In this document: one piece after another, positions 44,840 through 56,935 of the stretch
Layout: each line of letters opens with the position of its first letter
How positions within the stretch are numbered: position 1 is the stretch's first letter
Assembly: GCA_002778195.1 (NCBI GenBank)
Contig: PCDI01000003.1
Coordinates: forward strand, 3,369,913-3,433,912
Length of the DNA stretch: 64,000 bases
Source of the DNA: Raffaelea ambrosiae
Lineage: Eukaryota > Ascomycota > Sordariomycetes > Ophiostomatales > Ophiostomataceae
Direction: 5' to 3'
Translations under genes and position numbers: made by a program
The notes under the pieces: model-generated
Databases searched by the model: none
What the model saw: only the letters and a program-made list of their open reading frames with translations
Told to the model about the DNA's origin: nothing

Positions 44840-46874
44840 ATGGCGTCCACCGAACCTCTCCAGACTTCCGAGCTGTACGGGACATCCCGTCTCATGGCGC
44901 GTAAGTGGCTGTTGTTGTTGTTGTTATTGTTGTTGTTGTTGCTGCTGTTGCTGCCAAGGGCCTAACAAGTGCAGACGATGGCCATGGCGAACGCGGCGAG
45001 ATCATCCTGGTGCCGCATCCGTCCAACGACGTCAACGATCCGCTCAACTGGCCGGCCAGCAAAAAGGCCTACCACCTCGCCATTGTCGGCTTCTACACCT
45101 TCTTTTCCGGCGCCATCATGTCCGGCCCCATCGCCGGCTGGACCTACACCACCCGGGACACCGGCATCACGACCACCGAGCTCAACTACGGCTATGCCAT
45201 TTCCATCCTCTTCTGCGGACTGGCCAACTACCCCTTCACCATCGTGGCCAACGTGCTCGGCCGCCGCTGCTGCTACCTGGTCTGCTCCCTCGGCGCCTGC
45301 ATGATGTCCATCTGGACGGCCAAGTACGACAGCCTCGGCTCCTACTACGCCAAGTGCGTCTTTGTCGGCTCCTTCACCGCCCTCTACGAGGGCATGACCA
45401 TGACCATTGTCGGCGACCTGTACTTTCTGCACGAGCGCGGCCTCTACATGGCCCTCGTCTTCTTGAATGCCGTCGTCGGCACGGATCTGGGCACCATTGC
45501 GGCCTCCTTCATATCGTCGACGGGCGTCCTGGACTGGCGGTGGAACGGGTGGATTGCCGCCATTGCCTTTGCCGTGTCCTTTTTGCTCTTCCTCTTCTTC
45601 TTTGAGGAGACGCGGTACATTCGCGTGCCGGTGGACAATAGCACGACGACGGGCCCAGCATCCTCAGACGTGTCGGCCAAGGGCGTCTCCTCGGCCATGG
45701 CCCCCGAGGCGACCCACGAGAAAGAGGAGGAGGAGGAGGGCGCCCCGGATCGTGCCATCTCGCCCGACGTCGAGATTGGCGAGCTGGCCGTGTCGCCGCC
45801 CAAGAAGACGTACAAGGAGAAGCTGGCGCTGTGGTCATTGGTGCCGGCCGAGTACCGCCAGTCGCCGTGGGAGGTGTCCAAGGAAATCTTTGTGCTGTTC
45901 TCGTACCCTGCTGTGATCTGGTAAGCCATCCTCCATCTTTCATCACAGCCACTCGCTTTGGTGTATTGCGTTCTTCTAACGGTTCAGGGCTGGCTGTATC
46001 TACGGTATCAATGTTGCAGTTTGTGAGTCTAACCGCGATCGTCATATCTTTCTTCCCATCGTTCATCCCCTTTTATGCCAATATCTCCCGCATTTTGTTT
46101 TTTTATTTTTTTTTATTTTTTTTCTTCTTGGTTTTCTTGGGGGGGGGGGGTTCACTTTCTTCTTGATCCATCTTCTAACTTGACAGATGCCTGCGTTTTG
46201 TCCATGCTGGGCCCCGTCATCGAGGCCGACCCCTACAATTTCACGGCCATTGACTTTGGCCTGACTCGTTTCGGCACCATCATCGGCACCCTCATTGCTC
46301 TCGTCCTGTCTGGTCCTCTCAGCGACAAGATCGCCAACTGGATGTCCCGCCGCAACGGCGGCATCCGCGAGGCCGAGCACCGCCTGCCGTTGTTCCTGCT
46401 GGGCATCTTCACCATGCCGGGCTGTCTGCTGATCTTTGGTCTCTGCGCCTACTACCAGACCCACTGGTTTGGCATCGTGTTTGGCGAGGCCCTGAGCTCC
46501 TTTTCCTACACATTTACCTCTGAGCTCTGCATGAGTACGTCCTCCTCTATCGTCAGGTTCCAGTCAGGTTCCATCCCCCCCCCCCTCCTCCCACGCCCCC
46601 TACTAACTACCCAGACTACGTCGTCGACTGCTATCGTCCCGTGGCCGTCGAGTCCTTTGTCGGCGTCATCATCATCCGCAACATGTACGGCTTCGTGCTC
46701 ACGTTTGCCATCTCGCCATGGCTGGCGCACAGCGGCGTGCGCGACGTGTCCATTGTCCTGGCCGCCATTGCGTTTGTCCTGTATGCGACGACATGGCCCA
46801 TGTACACGTACGGCAAGCGGCTGCGCGTGTGGACAAGCACGCGGTACCCGCTGGCCAACAAGAAGACCATGTAA
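44840..46874 (+). CDS. MFS transporter, DHA1-type
   Basis: Five exons (44840-44900, 44975-45920, 45988-46022, 46187-46534, 46615-46874) give 549 residues. Twelve hydrophobic segments are visible, six before and six after a long charged central loop (about residues 260-330, including a poly-Glu run). The sequence LxxHPxxxxDPLNWPxxKK before TM1 is typical of fungal DHA1/HOL1-like transporters. A GGIREAEHRLP segment lies in the loop before the tenth helix region. Substrate cannot be assigned; drugs, polyamines or metabolites are possible. Intron 1 is largely a TTG microsatellite and intron 3 contains a G run. Divergent from the C45 acyltransferase-like gene and convergent with the aldo-keto reductase. 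Confidence 0.9.
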
Positions 46875-47154
46875 AGGGGATGGACAGAAGGTGTAACTCG
46901 CTACCAGAGGCTGTTTCTTTTTGTCTCTCTCCATCTCTCGCGCGCTCTCTTTCTCTTTCTCTCTTTGATAGACATAGCTGCAAAGTAGCAAGATGAATGG
47001 ATAAGAACGTTGTATGTCAGCTGGAGACCGTCAAAGCTGTGTTTTTGTATATCTTCGTCTGATCGTTTTTCATGTTGTGGTCAAACCTAAATGCTCCAAC
47101 AGTGAGAATGCATCTCGCATCTATTCTTGTCTTTTTTTTTTCTACTGTCTTCCT
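46875..47154. other. Convergent 3' intergenic
   Basis: 280 bp with a CT-rich repeat near 46.92-46.97 kb; no features. Confidence 0.6.
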
Positions 47155-48281
47155 CTATGTCAGCCAGTTCCCCTTCTCGTCGATCCAGCCAAAGTCAAAA
47201 TCGGTCCAGCCCTGCCACCGCTTCACGCCGTCCACAATCTCGCCCGCCGTGTCACACAGCCGGCGCTTGCCAATCACGTCCTGGGCGCTGTTGACCGAGG
47301 CCATCTCGGCGTCGGTGAGCTGCGGCAGGCGGATGTTGGCTTGGATGCGCGACAAGGTGCTGCTCTTGGGAATGACGGCAATGTCCCGCTGGACAGCCCA
47401 GGCCAGAGAAACGGCAGCGGGCGAGCAGCCGTGGGCCTGGGCAATGCCGGTGAAGATCTCGTGGCCCAGGATCGGGTTCTGCTGGGGGTCCGCGTTGGCG
47501 CCGAGGGTACTAGAGACGGTCAGAACAAGCAGAGGAAACGAACCATAGAGGAACCAAGGATCCGAGAGGCAGTGAAGGAACGGCCAGGCCTACCTCCAGC
47601 TCGTCACTTGGATGCCCTTGGACTGGCAGTAGGGCACCAGCTTGAAATTCGGGTTCAGCGCGTGCAGCTCGATCTGGTTCACCGCGGGCACAATGGTGGC
47701 CGCGGGCAGCAGCACGTCGAGCGTCTTCTGGGTAAAGTTGCTGACGCCGATGGCGCGGCAGGTCGGCCCGACCAGCAGCTCCATCTTCTTCCAGGTCTCG
47801 ACAAAGGTCGGGCTCTCGTCGATGCGCAGCAGCGTCTTCCGGTCGGGCGTCTGCGCGCACGGCCAGTGCATGAGAAAAATGTCAATGTAGTCGAGCCCCA
47901 TCGCCTGCAGGGAGATGCGCAGCGCCTCGGCCGGGTCGTGGTGCCAGTGGCCCCAGAACTTGGTGACGACGGTGATGTCCTCGCGCGGAATGCCGCTCTT
48001 GCGGATGGCGTTGCCCACCTCGGCCTCGACGCCGTAGTGCTGCGCCGTGTCAATCAGACGGTAGCCGGCCTCCAGCGCGCCGACGATGGCGTCCTCGAGA
48101 GCCTGGGAGCTGCCGGGGCCGTAGCTGCCCTGCCAGGTGCCGTAGCCGACGGCGGGCATCTCAAGGCCTGCAAGGAAGTTAGGGGGGCAGATCCGGCGAA
48201 GACCGACGACAAGAAGGGATCTTTGTTACCATTGTTGAGCTTGATGGTCTTGGTGCAGATGGGAATCTCGGGAGCCGCCAT
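47155..48281 (-). CDS. Aldo-keto reductase
   Basis: Three exons (48281-48230, 48167-47594, 47509-47155) join to 326 residues, a standard length. The catalytic tetrad is complete: Asp57 and Tyr62 (LIDTAQHYG), Lys87 (VVTKFW) and His118 (LMHWPC). NADP(H)-dependent reduction of aldehydes or ketones in the cytosol is expected. Residue text IGVSNFTQKTL and VIPKSSTLSRIQAN are the conserved family blocks 3 and 5. Overall it resembles glycerol/xylose reductase-like fungal AKRs (GCY1/YPR1 group). The second intron (84 bp) interrupts the segment after QVTSW. The 52-base first exon was chosen for its ATG and GTAACA donor. Confidence 0.92.
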
Positions 48282-48719
48282 CTTGACTGGAAGCGTGTGC
48301 GAGAGGGCGTGTTCTGTTGGGTTTGTTGGGCAAGAGAGAAGAATAGCTAGGTAAATCGCCGCTTCCAGTGGAGAGCTGAGAGATATCGTAGCTCTCGCGA
48401 GATCCAACCGATTAGTCAGTTGCTCTCGCCATTTATCCGGAACATTGAGTTTATCCCAGGTTCCTACACGAGGGATGCTTAATAATAATCCATGACGACT
48501 CTGGAACATCACGACATTTCCACTCGCGACTGGTATTTTCATGGCTGCGCACTAGGTTTACATAGAGACGAGGGGAGGGGAGGGGAATTAATAAAGGCCC
48601 AGCATTGCTTTGACTACATGGCGCTCAGTCGGCCTAGCAGCGGAAAGAGGACTGCCGACAGGCTGGCTATCCTGTTCACCTGCCAGTGCACAGCCAGCCC
48701 AGCTCGACCTTGGCCGACC
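48282..48719. other. Intergenic, 438 bp (aldo-keto reductase promoter)
   Basis: Contains AATAATAAT near 48.48 kb; no coding or other signal is seen. Confidence 0.5.
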
Positions 48720-49805
48720 CTACGCCACTCTGTCGAGATCGGTGTGGCGTCCCCGGATGGCTTGCCGCTCCTGGTCGGTGAGGTGCACGCCAAAGTGGGT
48801 AGCCAGGGCGTGCCTGCGGGCGTCCTCCGAGGCCAGGGTCTCGACTTGGTCGGGGCGGCCGGCCACGCGAATCTTGAGGACGTTGTCGAGCAGGGTGGTG
48901 AGGCCGATGGTCTCGTGCGTGACCGGGTCCAGCAGCATGATCTGGGCGACCACGCAGCGGACAAAGAGGCTGTCGGGCGAGGTCATGGTCCAGAGGTTGA
49001 GCACGTCGTAGTCGGCCGGGAACAGCTCGGCCTCGGTAAAGGCGTAGGCGTCCGTCCAGCCGTCGGGGCCCGCGTGCCGGCCCGGATCCATCGTGTGGCT
49101 GTACACCCACACCCGCTGTGCGCGGTCGGTGTGCAGGGGCAGCGGGCGGTGCTGGAGCCGCATCTGGAAGGGGCCAAAGGCGGGCTGCGGATCACCGTCC
49201 CCGGATGCCAGCGCCAGCGGACCCGGCGGGCCGTACGCGCCAAAGCCCACATCGACGAGGTACTTGGCATCGTCCAAGGTCACGAGGTTGACCATGTGCG
49301 TCCTGGTTTTCGGTTGTCAGTAGAAACAAGGCACAGGCCCAACATGGGCTCGACATGGGCTTGCTGGCCACACCAAACCCACGCAATTGGGTTGCAGGGG
49401 GGAACAGAACGACACCAAGAACGGGCAACCCCAATCAAGAGTCAGACGTCGAGTCACTCACAGCCCCGTGTATGCGCCCGTCGGCAGCCGCACGCGGCCG
49501 CTCACCGACGTCACAGTGAAGCCGAGCGAGCGCAGCACGGCGCCAAAGAAGGCATTCATCTCCATGCAGTAGCCGCCGCGCCGGCGGTCCAGCACCTTGC
49601 GGAACAGCGCCTCCGGGTCCAGCGACAGCCGCTGTGCCTCGGCGTAGTGCAGGTCCAGGCATTCAAACGGGACCTTTGCGCGGTGTCGCTTGACCAGCTC
49701 GGCCAGGAAGCCCAGGCGGTCGTCGGGCCGTGCGCGCAGCCCAATGTGGCCGAGGTACTGCTCCACCTGGGCGTCAGAGTACGTGTGGGGGCGGGGGGTC
49801 GCCAT
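48720..49805 (-). CDS. Arylamine N-acetyltransferase family protein
   Basis: Exons 49805-49462 and 49302-48720, across a 159-bp intron (GTGAGT ... ACCAG), give 308 residues. The cysteine-protease-like triad is intact: Cys80 (RGGYCMEMN), His117 (THMVNL, immediately after the junction) and Asp132 (LVDVGFG). The enzyme transfers an acyl group from acyl-CoA to arylamines. Fungal members include the Fusarium N-malonyltransferase that detoxifies benzoxazolinone-derived aminophenol, so a role in coping with plant amines is possible, but specificity is not visible. It precedes the aldo-keto reductase on the same strand. Confidence 0.93.
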
Positions 49806-51006
49806 GGGTCAATGTTGTGTCGTGGCACACATATCCTGGCCGCAGGCGTTCGATAATACCAGATCGTTGAGACCAGACGCCATTTTTATATAGTGTATAC
49901 AGCCTCCCCTTCCGCGGCTGCGGTCGGCGCGGACTGTGCTGCCACCAACGCCTAAAATTAGGTAAAAGCAAAGCCCGCGTGACAGCGGTGATGTGTCAGC
50001 ATGGGCACCTGCAGGCCGAAATTCCAGGCGCACTTTGCTTGTGACTGCGCCGCGATGTGAAGAAATACATACCGGTGGAAAAATGAGAGTTATAAGTGTT
50101 TTTGTTCTGGCCATTTCTAATACATAACGGCGACCCCGGATTTTTGTGAATGAGACCATTTTTTTTTTTCTATTTTTATCCCGTCGAAAGACACACATGT
50201 ATACCAAAGGGTCTGTTGAATGCCCCAAGTCTCATAGACCCGGAAAGTTTGCCTTGTTCAAGATACTTTTGCGGTATGATTATTTTATCTTGTACGTCAA
50301 CAAGCCGCTTTGCCCAATTGACTCTGCCAATGGAGTCTATAGTAGCACATTGCCCGGGCGGCTCTGCAAAGATCATGTAATTTGGAAGTAGTGATGCCCC
50401 TTGCTCATTCGACTACTAGGTTCACGAGGCGGTCCAGGAACAGGTATAATAGAAGCGGATTCGTTTCCCCAATCTTGTGACGTCATGGAAATGCCGGAAG
50501 CCGGTCGGATACCGGGTGACCGTAACGCTCTCGGCTACGCAGCTTGCCCGTGTCCACCGTCGCCACCATTGCCACCACCGTCTCCACGATCTACTTTAGT
50601 ATGCCAAGACTGCTGCCAACTTCAGCCGCGGCGACCGAGTCGGTCTTCGACATGAAAGCCCCATTATTTTTTCTCTTCTAAATTAGCGGACAATAATACA
50701 TGGCTGTTCGTTGTTATTTGGTGTTCCAGCAGATGGGAAGCGACATGGTTTCAAGGGATTGTAAGCGGCATAGTCTTCTCGTTACACAAGAGTCTGAATT
50801 ATATGTGGCCGTATCCAAAAAATGTGTATTGTTAAAAATACGAAACAAATATTTTCGTAATGCTAGAAATATAATTATGCTCAAGTCGACTATCCTCCCA
50901 TATATACCAAGTATGCTTTTTCCTAAGTTCCCTCCTCCATTCAGTGTATGTTTTGCTTAGGGTGACGAAAGACTGTTACAGGCGAGTCCCGATATTGATT
51001 GGAAAC
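49806..51006. other. Intergenic, 1.2 kb
   Basis: The N-acetyltransferase promoter with its TATA box lies at the left. The stretch 50.08-50.95 kb is comparatively AT-rich with no consistent reading frame. Confidence 0.5.
49885..49892 (-). promoter_or_regulatory. TATA box of the N-acetyltransferase gene
   Basis: TATATAAA on the minus strand, about 80 bp upstream of the ATG. Confidence 0.5.
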
Positions 51007-51541
51007 TTAAGCATCCAGGCTGAACGAGGTGGGGCCGTTGTAGCTTTCGACCTCGGCGTTGGGCTCCGTGGCCGTGACGAGCTGGCCGGCGGGAATCAGG
51101 TGCGAGCCGGTCTGGTTGCTCGACGGGGTGATGGGCTGCGACACAATGAGGGTCAGGCCGTCGGTGCGGCGAATGACGGAGAAGGTGCGCGAAGAGTCGG
51201 TGCAGGGGGCGTCGGCCACGCCGGGCAGTTGGCCGTTGGAGGTGACCAGAGCCACGCACTGGACGGGGGTAGTCTCGCCGTTGCCGGCCTGAACAACACC
51301 GAAAGCGTAGCTGAAGGGAAATGCTATGTTAGTAACTTTGACCACACGTATAAAGAGCTTTTTTATTTATTTATTTTTCAGATTTATTTTTTCAGAGAAC
51401 TGCTTACCGGCACTGAGAGCTGTGCGGGATGCAGCCAGCCTCAAAGTCAGAGACCTCGAAGACAGGGCTGGATCTGGAAGCAAGGGGGCTGGCCGAGACG
51501 GCAGCGACAGCAGAGAGGATGGCAGCAGCGGAGAACTTCAT
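51007..51541 (-). CDS. Small secreted protein, Hrip1-like (hypersensitive-response-inducing family)
   Basis: Exons 51541-51408 and 51310-51007 (97-bp intron, GTAAGC ... CTTCAG) encode 145 residues. The first 18 residues form a signal peptide (MKFSAAAILSAVAAVSAS). The mature part has the family's pattern: VFEVSDFEAGCIPHSSQCRY, two further Cys, a SSRTFSVxR strand, and SQPITPSSNQTGSH near the end. Four cysteines fit two disulfides. Homologues in Alternaria and Magnaporthe are described as apoplastic elicitors of plant cell death, though the family is widespread in non-pathogens. No catalytic function is known. Confidence 0.8.
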
Positions 51542-52817
51542 TTTGAAGGATTGGGTTGTGAAGGTAGTGATGGTGGTGGTGGTGGTGGTGGTGGTAATAA
51601 GAGGCGAAAGGGTGGTTGTTATAAAGAGTTGACGTTGGCAATTGTAGTGAAGAGCTGAAGTGGTGATTGTTGTGTGTTTCCAAGATGCTTCCTGGGACGA
51701 GAGTGTCGTGGTCTTTTATACATCAATGTTTGGTCTCTGGAGGGTCTTCCAGATACTTCGAGGCTTTGCTCGCCCTCCCTGATCGATCATCGTCGAGCTT
51801 CATACTGTGAGGAGCATGCCGATGTCAGAATGTCACTGACATCACCGATCAGCGCATCACCGGCGTCGGCCGAGGTTTAGGGTTGAGGCGCAGACGGGGC
51901 CAGTTGTGCATTACGAGTTGTACTTCATTAGCACAGGCCGCTTTTTTCCCCATCTTTTGTACACCCTACCGTGGTTGGCTAATCCCAAAAATGGGTTAAA
52001 GAGAAATAAGCTTGGAAGATCGGCGTTTTTTATTCGAACCAGGAAAACACAAACACGAGAAAACACAGACACGGGAAGAAGACAGACACGAGAAAATACG
52101 TAAAAAATACAGGCCGTGAAACACGGCCCATGACCGCCAAGAGGTGATCGGCATTGCCCTTCAGCTCTGCAGCATCCACTAGAGCCGCTTCTCTGAGGCT
52201 TCCACCAGGCTACCTCCTGGTGGCTCTGTGGCGGTCCGGAGACGGCCCGGAGACTGTTTGCTGTCCGATGGGTGGGAATACGGAGAGATTGTAGTCTCCT
52301 GGCTCGTGATCAGTAAGGAGAGATGCAGTCTCTTTCATCTGCCAGTGCAAGGACGCGGACTGCGTAGTAGTACGAGTAGGCCCGATATTGTCTCGTATAT
52401 CCCTATCCTATTTATGGCCCTGTAAAAAGGGCCAAGTGTGCCTGAACACTGCAATTGCTGCGCCACCATCCGGCATGGCCATCCGGCGTGTGGACAGACC
52501 ATAGTGGAGGCGCCACTAAAAGAAAGGTTGGTTTTGGCGGCAACCTTTTGGCGGCAACCTTTTGGTGGCCCCCAAGGCCTGTCCTGTCAACTTGTTGGTG
52601 AGAACAAGGTTCTCACCGCAAACTTGTCTCGCAATCTTAATGCTCCTCTCTCTTTCTGGCGCCAAAACTACAGTCAGCACAGGGTTGCATTCACTAGCTA
52701 GTTAGTCCCCCACGTTTTGAGGCTCACCAAGAGCCGAAATGGCGGCAGTTAACTGTGCCTCTGCAACGTCGAGTTTCGTCGTTTCGTCGTTTCGTCGTTT
52801 CGCCATGGACGGCAGCC
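51542..52817. other. Intergenic, 1.28 kb, with hairpins and short repeats
   Basis: The promoter of the Hrip1-like gene includes TATAAAA at 51714-51720 (minus strand). At 52.04-52.10 kb a CACRAACACGRGAAAA-type unit repeats about four times. At about 52.19-52.23 kb and 52.59-52.61 kb there are short inverted repeats. TTTTGGCGGCAACC occurs three times near 52.53-52.57 kb. GTTTCGTC repeats four times at 52.77-52.80 kb. Confidence 0.55.
51714..51720 (-). promoter_or_regulatory. TATA box of the Hrip1-like gene
   Basis: TATAAAA on the minus strand, about 173 bp upstream of the start codon. Confidence 0.5.
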
Positions 52818-53960
52818 ATGACCAGCCAACACGCTCCTCATGACAGCACGGAGGCAATGCCGGGCGACGCGGCGCTTTGCGAGCGGTGCGGTCGACTGTT
52901 CTCGGCACCGCGGGAGCAATACAAATGCATGTGTCGCACCAACGCACTGCATTTCCACCTGGCCCCTGTAAAAGACTACCTGGACAGCGACAAGCCGTGT
53001 CCTGGATGTCGGCTGATCCAATGCATCGTAGCCAACGCTCGTTCCACGCGGAAGGCGGGCACCGCGCTCGACGACACCGCCACCCTCGCCGAGAGGATCC
53101 ATCGAGCTGCTGGAAGAAACGCCACAGGCCGCCCGGGTCCAGCACGCAAGACCGGCTGCATGTCCTCCCGGCGCCACCCAGGATCGCCTTTGCCCGTGTC
53201 AACAGATGGATGGACGCCTGTCGTCGTGGCCACACGACCTGCCCCGACAGGACTGTGCTGCCCGAGACGGCGGGCGCGCACGCCAGTCGGCTGATCGATG
53301 TGCGGGAGCGGCGCGTCGTCGCGGGCATGCTCGCGGATCTGTTCGTGGCGCTGTCGTACGTCTGGGGCGCCGGCACGAAGCTGCTGATGACCCAGGCCGT
53401 GCTGGCCGCCTACTCGTCTATGCAGAGGCTGGACCGCACGCTGCTGCCGCGCACGATCGCCGACAGCATCCAGCTCGTGCGCGACCTCTGGGTCGACTCG
53501 CTGTGCCTCGTCCAGGACGACAACGACGACCAGCAGCGCCACCTGCCCCTGATGGCCGCGCTGTACGAACGCGCCGGGCTCGTCATTGTGGCTGCTGCCG
53601 GCCACGACGCCGAGGCTGGCCTGCCCAGTGGAGGAGGAGGAGGAGAGGGGAAGAAAAAAAAAAAGCCCCCACGCACCTCCCTGCCCGTGACCGAAACCAT
53701 CCACGGTGTCGACTACATGGCCGTCCAAGGCGATCTGCGCGTCGTCCTCGGCTGGTCGCTGTGAGGACACGCGCGGGTGGACGTACCAGGAGGCCGCACG
53801 CTCTCGTCTTCACAGAGACACTCCTCTAATACTGGTCCTGCCGGGATGCCGAGCGGTGCGAAGACCTGGACACCGACATCACGGGGGGGGGCGTCGGATC
53901 CGGTCGTCCGAGAGCGGTGACCCGCTGCGGCTGCCGACGGTTGGTGCCAGCCACGTCCCG
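52818..53960 (+). pseudogene. HET-domain (heterokaryon incompatibility) pseudogene
   Basis: A frame from ATG 52818 gives a Cys-rich N-terminus (CERCGRLF, CPGCR). The HET core lies in another frame at about 53.33-53.62 kb: ALSYVWG, LPRTIADSIQLVRDL, WVDSLCLVQDD, then MAALYERAGLVIVAAAG. The usual four to five residues between LVRDL and WVDS are missing. Later pieces (RGWTYQEA, then LVFTETLL, then a YWSC segment) fall in different frames with stops between. An A/G-rich insertion encoding GGGGGGEGKKKKK lies in the middle. HET proteins trigger vegetative incompatibility cell death. This copy cannot make an intact one unless several introns have escaped me. Confidence 0.75.
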
Positions 53961-54353
53961 AGCTCGGCTGCCGATGCGTCAAGCACGTCACCGGCTGCCA
54001 ACACATCCAGAGTCACAATTTCATGCCTGGTCGAGTGCGACAAGGGTGTGTGGTGCCGGCGCGCTATGGTCGACCTGTCGAAGGAGGCGTGGGACAAGAT
54101 CGAACCGAAGACAAAGACGAAAAGAACTGTCCTTCTGGGTTGAAGAGGCATTCATTCTATGAGGTCCGAGGAGGTTCAAATGAGAATGGTATTGTGATCG
54201 ACGTAAGATCTTTCTATGAACGATTCTTTGTGATACCAAGAAGAAGCATAAAAAGACAGGCTCTACAGAAGAAATCGTAACAGGGTATGAGAACAAGCAG
54301 AGTTGACCAGTATGCCAAAACAACAACCACAAAGCAAGCCCGTCTGCACGCCC
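53961..54353. other. Intergenic, about 0.39 kb
   Basis: 3' region of the second Zn2Cys6 regulator; no features seen. Confidence 0.5.
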
Positions 54354-56935
54354 TCAGCTCGGCGTGATAAACCGAAGGGCACTCACTAGACTGCTGCTGT
54401 CGCAGAGCCGGCCCTTGTCCAGCACCTGCACAAGCGCCTCGATCTCGCCCTGCAAGTGGGGCTCGGCCAGCACGCGGTCCAGAAACGCCGCCACCACGGC
54501 CACGCGGAAGACCTCCACGGCCTGGAGCCAGGTGAACGGGCACGTGGGCGCGGTCATGGTCGTAGTCGTCGTCGACGACGCCGTTCCTGGCGTCGCCATC
54601 GGAGACACACCCAGCACTGTCCCTCCTCGGTCTGTCCGGACCATCTGCCGCGTCGGGTTGTAGAGGCGTGTGTAGTGCGCGGCAAGCGACCGCACCAGCA
54701 CCACGCCCTCCTGCAGGGAAGCCTCGTCAAGGGACAGCTTGGACGGGCCATCTCCTTCGCCGCCTTCTTCGTCCTCTCCGTCGTCGTAGTACCCAGTCTC
54801 CTGCCAGTGTAGCGACAGCGCCAGCAGCTTCGTCTCACCAGCCAGCGCGTGTCCGTATTCGTGGAGCCATGCCCGCATCGCGGCACCGTCGGAAGACACA
54901 CCCTCCCCGTTTCCAGCCACCCTACGCCCACCATCTCCCAGCAGAGAGCCCACCGTGACGGCCTGGACAGCCTCGCCGTGCTGCTCTCTCCACGCGTCAA
55001 TCTGCACGTTCAGCGCCTCGCTGTCGATCCTCGCCGCGGCAGACCAGCTGCCGTCTCCGCGGGGAGGCTTTGCCGACTGGTAGGCCGCATGGATGCGTGC
55101 CCTGATGCCCAATATCCGGGCCAGCATCGAAGACAGCGTTCCCGCAGCCTCTCTCCGCCCCGTCTCCTTCCCTTGGCCACAGTCGTTCAGCGGGTCGACG
55201 GGCCGCCCCAGCGACGTGCCCACCAGGCGCTCCAGAATCGTGAAGCTCTTCTGCAGCATCTGGTAGTGCCGACCCGCCTCGCTCCACGGGCCCGACGAGT
55301 TGCTGTCATCGCAGCTGTAGCTCTCTGCACCGCTTCGGCTCCGCGCAATGCTCCGCCACAGCCGGTCGGCAAACCCCAGGATCTGCCACACGTTGCCCCG
55401 GCTCGGACACAGGATCAGGTACACCGCCAGCAGCAGCACGATCTGCAGCTTTTCGAGTGTCTCCTCCATCTCCAGCTCGTCGCTCGACGCCGCCGAGCTG
55501 CTGAACGACCGTCTCTGCTGGTAGCGGCCATCGCCACTCCCCTCAGCTCCCCCCCCTCCTCCTTGGCAATGATGGTGCGGGCGCTCCAGAGCCCGTCGAA
55601 GCTGGGCTGCGGCGGCCACAAAAATGGCGTCCGATGCCAGGGCATACTGGGAAGCCCTGCGACCCAAGTCCTTGCGACTCAAGTCGTTGACACTGCCCTC
55701 GAGTCGACCATCGACCATGACCCGAAGGGCGATGGCGAGCATCATCTGTGCGCGGAACACGGGCCGCACCATCTTCGGCGCCGTCTCGGGCTGGCCGCTG
55801 CCGAGAAAGGCATAGAGCTCATACAGGTCGGCGTCGGCAGCCACGCGGCCGACGATGGGCGTGAACGTCTCGACAGACAGGCAGTACTGGCGAACCAGCT
55901 CCCTAGCTGCGTGGATGGGCGGGTAGCGAGGGGGTGGTGACGGTGACGGTGGAAGGGAAACGCCATCATCGCCTGTAGATGCATAGGAGGAGGGAGTGCT
56001 TCCAAAACATGCGCTCAGCCACTCGGCTGTCGCCGGCAATGGACCTCCGCTGGGCGGTCCAGCTTGACCAAACGGGGCTGGCATGCTGTTGCTGTCGCTG
56101 TCCGTGCCGAGGTCAAAGGTCTGGCAGACAAAGTCGAAGAAGTTGATGGCGCTGGAGATGCCCCATCCGCTGGTGTTTTTGTGGGACTGTTTCTGTTGCT
56201 GCTGCTGTTGCTGTTGCGATTGTGGCTGATCGGGCTGTCGGTGGTGAGCATCGGTCACGTCGTCATGGGTGCTTCGCGTAGTGCTCCGCGTAGTAGTCGG
56301 ACTGGTGCAGTCTTCCGGAGAGCACGCCGGTGCTGCCAACTCGGTGGACGGCCGCACACAGGTTTGTGACGACGACGGCGACGACGACGATATCAAGGTA
56401 TGAACCGTGTTCGGGCTCACGCTTTCGATGGCCGGCCCACGGTCGTCTACGGCCGGTGGCTGCGGCGGTGCTGCTTCCGCCACAGCCGGCGGCGGTGGGA
56501 CAGAGGCGGACAGCCTCTCCAAGGTCTGCAGCCGCTGGTGCAGCGCCAGCAAGTAGCTGCAGGGGAACACGGCGTGTGTCAGACAGGATGGGATGACAAA
56601 GATATACAAGAATGAAATAAAAAAATGGTAAAGAATGGTAAAAAAATGGAAAGCCTGAACAAAAAAAAATTGAAAAAGACCGAAATACACACCTCCGTGG
56701 AAACTTGGCCTCCAAGATGTAGTCGTACAGTTCACATTCTACAAAACCCGTAAGCTATTTCTTGTTGTCCTTTCTCTCGCCCTCCCTGACGGTTACATTG
56801 ATTACCTGTTCCGGCGGCTAGACATGGCTGGCAGCTCGGCAGCGACTGGTCACAGCCGATGCGCCGTGCCCGGCAGCGTACGCACGAAGGCAGGCTCGCG
56901 AGGGCCGCGTCCAGGACGGAAGCCTCGAAATTCAT
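54354..56935 (-). CDS. Zn2Cys6 transcription factor
   Basis: Three exons (56935-56806, 56738-56693, 56556-54354) join to 792 residues. Both junctions fall in or near the DNA-binding domain and restore the regular cluster C18-X2-C21-X6-C28-X6-C35-X2-C38-X6-C45. It is followed by ECELYDYILEAKFPR and SYLLALHQRLQTLERL, the linker and coiled-coil dimerisation helix of this TF class. Without the 67-bp and 136-bp introns the cluster would be incomplete, which supports the model. The rest contains a Gln/Ser-rich stretch (poly-Gln at about 56.19-56.22 kb) and a fungal TF homology region. It is isolated between a HET relic and a gene-poor region, so its targets are unknown. Confidence 0.9.
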
